Below are positions 1 through 4,949 of a DNA stretch of 6,313 bases, in pieces (the stretch's first letter is position 1; each line of letters begins with the position of its first letter). Origin of the DNA: an uncultured Alphaproteobacteria bacterium (GTDB lineage Bacteria > Pseudomonadota > Alphaproteobacteria > Sphingomonadales > Sphingomonadaceae). The notes beneath the pieces are model-generated. The model did not search any database, was not told the origin of the DNA, and saw nothing but the letters and a program-made list of their open reading frames with translations. The stretch lies in NCBI GenBank assembly GCA_903939555.1, contig CAJAHV010000119.1, forward strand, positions 1 to 6,313, in the 5' to 3' direction. The position numbers were made by a program, and so were the translations under genes.

Positions 1-487
1 ATCCGACCATGAACGGCGCGTTGAGGGTGCAGACGCCGAAATCCGGTGCGGCTTCGGCGCGCACGCCTTCGCAGGCGAGTTGCCGCGACTGGATATAGCC
101 ATTGCCCGCCACCAGTTCGGGTGTTGCCTGCGGGTAATAGCTGCCGATCATCACGGCGCGGCTAATGCCGGCGGTGCGGGCGGCGCGAAAGAACGCCGGC
201 AGCGCGTCGCGGTTGGCGGCCATCAGATACTCCCCGGCATCGGCGCCGGGCGGGATGTGGCGCGGATCATTGCCGGCGGCGAACAACAGCCAGTCGAACC
301 CCGCCAGTCGTTCGGCTGGGAAATCCCCCGCCACATAATCGCCAGCGAGAAAGGGCAGGGCGGCGAGCGCGGTGGCGGGATGCGCCGGGCTGCGCGCCGC
401 CAGCGTCACATCATGGCCCAGTGCTTGCAGATACAGCGCGGCATGGCCGCCCAACAGGCCGGTACCGCCGACAACGAGAATCTTCAT
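1..487 (-). CDS. NAD-dependent epimerase/dehydratase-like extended SDR, C-terminus cut by window edge
   Basis: Partial gene: 162 N-terminal residues are visible and the frame is still open at base 1. The N-terminus MKILVVGGTGLLGGH has the GxxGxxG Rossmann signature (residues 7-13) of atypical/extended SDRs in the epimerase/dehydratase superfamily. R32 after the second strand hints at NADP(H), which is inference. A FAAGND segment (69-74) ends the fourth strand, and SYYPQ (116-120) sits where the catalytic Ser region is expected. The catalytic Tyr is probably Y131 in GYIQSRQLACE; the usual YxxxK is here YxxxR (R135), an oddity to note. The predicted role is a cytoplasmic NAD(P)-dependent oxidoreductase on an unknown substrate. 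It is the last visible gene of the leftward operon, 14 bases after the preceding stop. An AGGA at 497-500 lies 9 bases before the ATG, which supports this start. The family call is fairly firm; the reaction is unknown. Confidence 0.82.
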   Translation of the reverse strand, partial: MKILVVGGTGLLGGHAALYLQALGHDVTLAARSPAHPATALAALPFLAGDYVAGDFPAERLAGFDWLLFAAGNDPRHIPPGADAGEYLMAANRDALPAFFRAARTAGISRAVMIGSYYPQATPELVAGNGYIQSRQLACEGVRAEAAPDFGVCTLNAPFMVG

Positions 488-501
488 GGTGCGGGTTCCT
501 G

Positions 502-1326
502 TCAGAAATTGAAGCCATTGCCGGTGACGACGGGCACGATCGTCCAATTGCCATTGGGGTCGCGGGTCCAGCCCGCCGCCGCTAGTGCGCCGCCATCGAC
601 ATGGATGGTGGTACCGGTGACCCAGGCCGCCAGCGGGCTGGCGAGATAGAGCGCGGCGCCGGCGCAATCCGACGGCGTGCCGAAGCGGCCGAGCGGGATC
701 CAGCGTTCGATATGCGGGCGGTGTTCGGCAGCAATCATGAAGGTCACCGGTACCTGCGGGGTCTCGGTGGTTTCGGGCGCGATATCGTTGATGCGGATGC
801 CGGCGGGGCCAAGCTCGAGCGCCAGGCTTTTGGTCAGCCCGGCGATTCCCGCTTTGGCGGCGGCATAGATGCTGCAGTTCGGGATGCCGCGAAAGCCTTC
901 GATCGAGGTCAGGTTGATGATGCTGGCGCCTGGCGCTGCGGCGCGCAGATGCGGCAGGAAGGCGCGGGTGACGGTGATCACGCTGCGCAGATTGACGGTC
1001 AGGATGGCGTCGATCTCATCATCCTCCAGCGCTTCGAACGGCTTGGCGGCAAGGAAATGCCCGACATTGTTGACCAGCACGTCGACGGGCCGGTCGAGCG
1101 CCTTGGCAAAGGCCGCCACGGCGGCGCGGTCGGTGACATCGACATCATGGACCTCGGCCATCGCGCCGAACGCCGCGCGGGCCTCGGCAGCGTGCGCCGG
1201 GTCATTTTCGGCGATGACAAGCCGGGCGCCCTGTTCGGCAAAACTGTCGGCGATGGCGCGGCCGATGCCGGCACCGCCGCCGGTGACCAGCACGGTCTTG
1301 CCGGTGAAATCGAGCGGGTTGATCAT
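502..1326 (-). CDS. Classical SDR-family oxidoreductase with C-terminal extension
   Basis: A 274-residue cytoplasmic NAD(P)-dependent dehydrogenase/reductase of the FabG-like classical SDR family. Visible motifs are TGGGAGIG (15-22), DVDV (61-64), NNVG (86-89), active-site N112, S141, Y154 and K158 (YAAAK), and VDGG (243-246). An acidic residue at the end of strand 2 (E40 in VIAEND) suggests NAD(H) over NADP(H), which is inference from the family. Two features depart from the FabG norm. The usual NxIxPG segment reads NDIAPETTETPQVP (180-193) with Glu for Gly, and about 28 residues (247-274), rich in Trp, Pro and Asn, follow the normal family end. The ATG overlaps the previous stop by four bases (ATGA, 1323-1326). 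There is only a weak CAGG just upstream, so translation is probably coupled to the gene before it. An oxidation of an alcohol to a ketone in a catabolic pathway would fit; the substrate is unknown. Confidence 0.93.
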   Translation of the reverse strand: MINPLDFTGKTVLVTGGGAGIGRAIADSFAEQGARLVIAENDPAHAAEARAAFGAMAEVHDVDVTDRAAVAAFAKALDRPVDVLVNNVGHFLAAKPFEALEDDEIDAILTVNLRSVITVTRAFLPHLRAAAPGASIINLTSIEGFRGIPNCSIYAAAKAGIAGLTKSLALELGPAGIRINDIAPETTETPQVPVTFMIAAEHRPHIERWIPLGRFGTPSDCAGAALYLASPLAAWVTGTTIHVDGGALAAAGWTRDPNGNWTIVPVVTGNGFNF

Positions 1327-2090
1327 CCTGGCAGGTACATCTGCGCCGCCTTGCCGCCATCGACCGGCAGCGCGACGCCGGTGATATAGGCGGCGGCGTC
1401 CGACAGCAGGAAGGCGATGGCTTCGGCAAGTTCATCGGGCTTGCCGCCGCGGCCCATCGGGATGGCATCGGCGGTGGCGCCGGCGGCATCGGGGTTCTTG
1501 CGGGCATAGTCTTCATTGGCGGCGGTGTTGACCTGACCCGGCACGATAACGTTGACGCGCACCCCGGCGCGGGCGCCCTCCATCGCGGCGACCGCCGAAA
1601 ACTGGATCATCGCGGCCTTGGACGCCGAATAGCTGGCGAGATAGGGCGCCGCGCGAATGCCGCAGGTCGAGGCGATGTTGACGATGCTGCCGCCGCCGGC
1701 CTTGAGCATGACCTTCATCGCCGCCTTGGTGCCGATGAACGCGGCTTCGGCATTGACGGCGAAATCGGCGCGCCACTGGTCGAGCGTCAGCTTCACGATC
1801 GGCGCGTAATGCACCGACATGGCATTGTTGACCATCATGTCGAGCCGGCCATGCCGGGCGGCAACATCGGCAACCATGGCGGCAAAGGCGTCGGCATCGG
1901 ACACGTCGAGCCGGATCGCCTCGACGGTGCCGCCGGCAGCAGCGATGGCGGCGCGGGCGTCTTCAAGCTTGTCGGCGCGGCGGGCGCAGATGATGACGGT
2001 GGCGCCGCGCGCCGCCAACAGGCTGGCGGTGGCGAGGCCGATGCCGTCGCTGCCACCGGTGATGATCGCGACCTTGCCGGAAAAGCTCAT
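1323..2090 (-). CDS. Classical SDR-family oxidoreductase (FabG-like)
   Basis: A 255-residue protein of standard FabG-like length carrying the complete classical SDR set: TGGSDGIG (11-18), LDVSD (61-65), NNAM (88-91, Met where Gly is usual), catalytic N113, S141, Y154 and K158 (YSASK), RVNVIVPGQVNT (178-189) and VDGG (243-246). R37/R38 after strand 2 favour NADP(H), which is inference. It should interconvert a ketone and a secondary alcohol in the cytoplasm. The annotation '3-oxoacyl-ACP reductase' would be generic, since this family covers hydroxysteroid, sugar and acyl-CoA substrates too. The ATG overlaps the upstream flavoprotein stop (ATGA, 2087-2090) and is preceded by a good AGGAG (2098-2102) seven bases away, so the start is secure. 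Its own stop overlaps the start of the next SDR. The two adjacent SDRs differ in predicted cofactor preference (Arg here, Glu in the next), so they may act in opposite redox directions or on different positions of one substrate. Confidence 0.94.
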   Translation of the reverse strand: MSFSGKVAIITGGSDGIGLATASLLAARGATVIICARRADKLEDARAAIAAAGGTVEAIRLDVSDADAFAAMVADVAARHGRLDMMVNNAMSVHYAPIVKLTLDQWRADFAVNAEAAFIGTKAAMKVMLKAGGGSIVNIASTCGIRAAPYLASYSASKAAMIQFSAVAAMEGARAGVRVNVIVPGQVNTAANEDYARKNPDAAGATADAIPMGRGGKPDELAEAIAFLLSDAAAYITGVALPVDGGKAAQMYLPG

Positions 2091-3331
2091 GCGAGTGCTC
2101 CTGCTGCCACACGATTAAGCGCGGCTTCATTGGGGGATTTGATAACGCAGCTGGTGCCGCCGGGGGAATACATCATCGTCACGCAGCGGTTGCAAGCGGT
2201 GCAGCCCGACTGGTTGGTGGTGCCGGCCTGCAGCGCGTTGACGAAGCCCGGATCATGGACGAGCGCGCGGCCCAGCGCGATGGCTTCGAAGCCATCGGTC
2301 ATCGCGGTTTCGACCCCGGCGAGCGATTGCACGCCGCCGAGATAGGCGAGCGGCATCTTGACCGCAGCGCGGATGCGCAGGGCATGGTCGCGCAGGTAAT
2401 TTTCGCGGAACACGACGTTCTGCGGCTCGGTGAAGCTTTGTACCCACATGCCGATGGCGATGGCGAGATTGGCCGGCTTGCCGCGGTTCGATTTGGGGAA
2501 GGACGAGCCGAACATCGCGGTGATCGATTCGACATTGAGGCCGTTCGACAGCACCGCCATGTGCGCGCCGCCAGCTTCGAGCGCGCGGGCAATCGCGACG
2601 CCATCCTCGATGGTGTTGCCGCCCTCCTTGCCATCGGTCATGCTGTATTTGGCGACCACGGCCAGGTCCTTGCCGACAGCATCGAGCACGCGGCCAAGCA
2701 CTTCTGTGGGGAAGCGCATGCGCTTTTCGATCGAGCCGCCATAGCCATCCCAGCGGCGATTGTAGAAGGGCGAGACGAACTGGCTGAGCAGATAGCCATG
2801 GCCCATGTGCAGCTCGACCGCGTCGAAGCCGGCCTCGCGCGCCCGCACGGCGGCGGCGGCAAATTCGGCTGCCATATCGGCCATTTCGGCCTTGTTCATC
2901 GCCTTTTTCAACCAGCGGTTGTTCATCACGCCGATCTTGTTGAAGCCGCCGCTGGCCGACAAGGGTCGCGACGCGGCGAGCTGGGTCTTGTCGAGAAAAG
3001 TGAAGGCGCCAGCATGGGTCAATTGCGCCATCGCGGCGCCGCCATGCCGGTGGACGCCGTCGGTGAGCACCCGGAAATCAGCAATCGCGGCATCATCGAG
3101 GGTCGCCTGGTCAACGAACGTCCGGCCATCGCGGCTGGTGGCGCAATAGGCCACCGTTGTCAGCGCGGCACCGCCAGCGGCGACATTTTCATGAAATTTC
3201 GCCAGCCCCTTGGTGACCATCCCACCCTTGGCCATGCCTTCGTTGGTCGCCGATTTGATGAAGCGGTTGCGCAGCCGCAACGGGCCTATCGTCAGTGGCG
3301 TGAACGCCGATGCTGCCGCACTGCCGGCCAT
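2087..3331 (-). CDS. NADH:flavin oxidoreductase / old yellow enzyme-family protein with C-terminal four-Cys motif
   Basis: A 414-residue FMN-dependent TIM-barrel oxidoreductase (Oxidored_FMN family). Visible features are the N-terminal FTPLTIGPLRLRNRF (10-24), QLTHAG (103-108), the substrate/anion-binding His pair H175 and H178 in ELHMGHGYLLSQFVSP, then NRRWDGYGGS (191-200) and a phosphate-binding LGRALVHDP near the C-terminus. It ends with C377-x2-C380-x2-C383-x11-C395. That pattern resembles the [4Fe-4S] site of 2,4-dienoyl-CoA reductase, trimethylamine dehydrogenase and BaiCD/BaiH-type enzymes, but those have three residues between Cys 2 and Cys 3. The FAD/NAD domain that follows the cluster in those roughly 650-residue relatives is absent. 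The expected reaction is reduction (or reverse oxidation) of an activated C=C, such as an enone or enoyl thioester. The start at 3331 is chosen because AAGGA (3340-3344) lies 8 bases upstream and family similarity starts just after it; the in-frame ATG at 3412 adds 27 unlike residues. It is the first gene of the leftward operon. Confidence 0.93.
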   Translation of the reverse strand: MAGSAAASAFTPLTIGPLRLRNRFIKSATNEGMAKGGMVTKGLAKFHENVAAGGAALTTVAYCATSRDGRTFVDQATLDDAAIADFRVLTDGVHRHGGAAMAQLTHAGAFTFLDKTQLAASRPLSASGGFNKIGVMNNRWLKKAMNKAEMADMAAEFAAAAVRAREAGFDAVELHMGHGYLLSQFVSPFYNRRWDGYGGSIEKRMRFPTEVLGRVLDAVGKDLAVVAKYSMTDGKEGGNTIEDGVAIARALEAGGAHMAVLSNGLNVESITAMFGSSFPKSNRGKPANLAIAIGMWVQSFTEPQNVVFRENYLRDHALRIRAAVKMPLAYLGGVQSLAGVETAMTDGFEAIALGRALVHDPGFVNALQAGTTNQSGCTACNRCVTMMYSPGGTSCVIKSPNEAALNRVAAGALA

Positions 3332-3337
3332 GGCTGG

Positions 3338-3348
3338 CTTCCTTCCCC
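3338..3348 (-). promoter_or_regulatory. Ribosome binding site deciding the flavoprotein start
   Basis: On the minus strand this reads GGGGAAGGAAG, with the AAGGA core (3340-3344) ending 8 bases before the ATG at 3331. It argues for the 414-residue protein over the longer frame beginning at 3412. Confidence 0.75.
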
Positions 3349-3458
3349 GAGAATTACATGTCTGCCGTATTCTTTGCCGCCAGATAACGCAATTGTTGTT
3401 TGTGATGGCCAAGCGCCAACAGGATGCGTAGTGTTCAAGCCATAGTTTTGCGAACCCC

Positions 3459-3467
3459 GAGGAGAAG
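3459..3467 (+). promoter_or_regulatory. Ribosome binding site deciding the rightward SDR start
   Basis: GAGGAGAAG lies with its GGAG core 10 bases before the ATG at 3475. It places the start there and not at the in-frame ATG at 3424, which would add 17 residues (MRSVQAIVLRTPRRSAL) not expected in an SDR. Confidence 0.75.
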
Positions 3468-3474
3468 CGCGCTC

Positions 3475-4236
3475 ATGGTGGACCTTTCTGGCAAGGTGGC
3501 GCTGATCACCGGGGCGGGGCAAGGCGTCGGCCAGGGCATCGCGCTGGCATTGGCGCGCGCCGGGGCCACCATCGCGGTCACCGGGCGCACCGAGGCCAAG
3601 CTGCTCGAAACCTGCCGGATCATCGCCGAACGCGGCGGCAGCGCCATCCCCATCGCCTGCAATGTGCGCAGCGCCGATGATTGCGAGCGCACCGTGGCGG
3701 CGGTGGTGGCGCAATTGGGCGGCATCGATATTCTCGTCAACAATGCCCAGGAGGTGGCGCTCGGCACCCTGCTCGAGGTTAGCGACGACGCCTTCACCGG
3801 TTCGTTCGAATCGGGGCCGCTGGCGACGTTTCGGCTGATGAAGTGCGTCCACCCGCATCTCGTGGCGCGCGGCGGCGGCACCATTTTCAACCTCGCCTCG
3901 TCAGCCGGGGTGCGCTGGGACATGGCGCGCTATGGCCCCTATGGCGCGGTCAAGCAGGCGATCCGCGTGTTGACCCGCGCGGCGGCGGCGGAATGGGGGC
4001 CCGACAATATCCGGGTGCTGACCATCGCGCCGCACGCTGAATCGCCCGGGGTGAAATGGTGGGTGAAGAACAATCCCGACGAAGCGGCGGCGTTCTTCAA
4101 GACCATCCCGGCCGGGCGCTTCGGCGATTGCGAACAGGATATCGGCGAGGCCATTGTCGCCTTGTGCGGGCCGGAAATGCGCTACCTGACCGGGGCGACG
4201 ATTCCGCTCGATGGCGGCCAGGCCAATTTCGACTGA
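3475..4236 (+). CDS. SDR-family oxidoreductase lacking the catalytic Asn
   Basis: A 253-residue FabG-like SDR. Visible features are TGAGQGVG (12-19), R38 after strand 2 (suggesting NADP(H)), NNAQ (89-92, Gln for Gly), S142/S143, Y156 and K160 (YGAVK) and LDGG near the C-terminus. Aligned with the SDR at 1323-2090, the helix-4 segment reads SFESGPLATF (110-119), putting Gly114 where the active-site Asn normally sits. The downstream motif is VLTIAPHAESPG (181-192), not VNxIxPG. The Ser-Tyr-Lys core is intact, so an active reductase/dehydrogenase is still likely. From memory, SGPLATF-type helices recur in other SDRs, so this may be a coherent subfamily and not a decayed copy. The ATG at 3475 is chosen for the GAGGAG upstream. 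It is first in the rightward operon, with 11 bases to the next start. Substrate unknown; its link to the AtuA-family gene suggests a terpenoid-like or CoA-linked intermediate. Confidence 0.92.
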   Translation: MVDLSGKVALITGAGQGVGQGIALALARAGATIAVTGRTEAKLLETCRIIAERGGSAIPIACNVRSADDCERTVAAVVAQLGGIDILVNNAQEVALGTLLEVSDDAFTGSFESGPLATFRLMKCVHPHLVARGGGTIFNLASSAGVRWDMARYGPYGAVKQAIRVLTRAAAAEWGPDNIRVLTIAPHAESPGVKWWVKNNPDEAAAFFKTIPAGRFGDCEQDIGEAIVALCGPEMRYLTGATIPLDGGQANFD

Positions 4237-4242
4237 AGGGAA
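4236..4242 (+). promoter_or_regulatory. Ribosome binding site for the GTG-started EthD-like gene
   Basis: AAGGGAA starts on the last base of the preceding stop codon. Its GGG ends 7 bases before the GTG at 4248. It supports GTG as the start, since no in-frame ATG lies nearby that would leave the conserved N-terminal KLVAALWKPE strand intact. Confidence 0.65.
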
Positions 4243-4247
4243 TATCC

Positions 4248-4949
4248 GTGGAAAAGCTTGTTGCGGCGCTGTGGAAGCCCGAGGCGCAATCCGCTGCCGA
4301 TTTCAACGCCGCACTGCTCGGGCCGCTGGCGGCGCAGTTGCAGGCCGCCGGGTCGCAGCACTTGCGGTTCAACCTGCAGGACGCGACCGTCGCGCCGGGG
4401 GCCAAGCTGCGACAGGTCAACACAAAGCCGCAGATGCACGCCATCGCGCAATTCTGGCTGCCCAGCGCCAATACGCGCTTCCGGGGTGCCATCGACGCGG
4501 CGCTGGCGGCGCATAGCGAACGCGTGGCGGCGTGGATCGCGGTCGAATCGACGATCATCGCCAATGTCGCGCATCCGGTGGTGCCGGGCGGGCGGACCTG
4601 GGGGTTTTCGCAGGCGACCTTCCTCGGCCGGCCACCACGGCTAAGCCATGACGACTGGCGCCGCATCTGGCAGACAACCCATACCGAGGTCGCCATCGCG
4701 ACCCAGGCCAATTTCGAATATGTCCAGCATGTGCTGGTCCAGCCGCTCACCGCCGACGCCCCGGATTTTGCCGGCTTTGTCGAGGAATGCTTTCCGATCG
4801 AAGCATTGAGCGACCCGCAGGTGTTTTTCGATGCGGTGGGGGATGCCGCCAAGTTCGACCGCAACCTTGCCAGCATGATGGAAAGCTGCGGGCGTTTCAT
4901 CGATTTTGACCGTATCGATGTCTTGATCACCAGTCAGTTCAACCTGTGA
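4248..4949 (+). CDS. EthD-like dimeric alpha/beta-barrel protein
   Basis: A 233-residue protein starting at GTG. The C-terminal half carries a pattern typical of EthD-domain proteins: LSHDDWRRIWQTTHTEVA (132-149), with W141-x3-H145 on the helix, followed by YVQHVLVQPLT (158-168). The N-terminal half begins KLVAALWKPE (3-12) and has its own strand-helix-strand look without the WxxxH. This suggests two tandem ferredoxin-like repeats (about 1-105 and 115-233). No signal peptide or membrane segment is seen, so it should be cytoplasmic. EthD-like proteins recur in catabolic operons; a few related barrels are monooxygenases or isomerases, but most have no proven reaction. The gene sits 11 bases after the SDR, and its stop overlaps the AtuA-family start (GTGA, 4946-4949), so the two products are probably made in step. 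The fold assignment is moderately sure; the role is unknown. Confidence 0.72.
   Translation: MEKLVAALWKPEAQSAADFNAALLGPLAAQLQAAGSQHLRFNLQDATVAPGAKLRQVNTKPQMHAIAQFWLPSANTRFRGAIDAALAAHSERVAAWIAVESTIIANVAHPVVPGGRTWGFSQATFLGRPPRLSHDDWRRIWQTTHTEVAIATQANFEYVQHVLVQPLTADAPDFAGFVEECFPIEALSDPQVFFDAVGDAAKFDRNLASMMESCGRFIDFDRIDVLITSQFNL

Larger units (their letters stand above)
3332..3474. promoter_or_regulatory. Divergent intergenic region, presumed bidirectional promoter
   Basis: These 143 bases separate the starts of the leftward flavoprotein operon and the rightward SDR operon. They are visibly richer in A/T than the coding DNA, especially around 3351-3403 and 3431-3450. As the only sizeable non-coding gap in the window, it must hold any local promoters for both operons. 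A CATAGT at 3441-3446 resembles a -10 box for the rightward operon, but no convincing -35 lies at the right distance. TTGCGT on the minus strand around 3386-3391 could be part of a leftward promoter, but its partner is weak. I see no strong palindromic operator. The promoter assignment rests on position and composition only. Confidence 0.55.

Noticed and set aside
601..1389. 262-codon open frame on the plus strand
   Set aside because: It is antisense to two SDR genes with complete motifs. Its composition is rich in Gly, Asp and Arg without any family pattern.
502..2090. Two adjacent SDR genes as a recent tandem duplication
   Set aside because: Both share the SDR fold but differ in cofactor-loop residue (E40 versus R37), in the segment after strand 6 and in the C-terminal tail. 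The similarity is only what the family explains.
3332..3412. Longer flavoprotein start at the minus-strand ATG at 3412
   Set aside because: The extra 27 residues do not resemble the family N-terminus. The start would leave almost no room for promoters, and a good ribosome binding site precedes the ATG at 3331.
3406..3418. TGGC-N5-GCCA inverted repeat as an operator
   Set aside because: Four-base arms do not extend outward and are easily found by chance in GC-rich DNA; there is no second copy in the gap.
2255..3445. 396-codon open frame on the plus strand
   Set aside because: It is antisense to the flavoprotein gene, which has all the OYE-family motifs. The shadow product shows no domain and would also cross the divergent promoter region.
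3424..3474. Longer SDR start at the plus-strand ATG at 3424
   Set aside because: GAGGAG at 3459-3464 is correctly spaced for the ATG at 3475, and classical SDRs begin just before the first strand, as they do from 3475.
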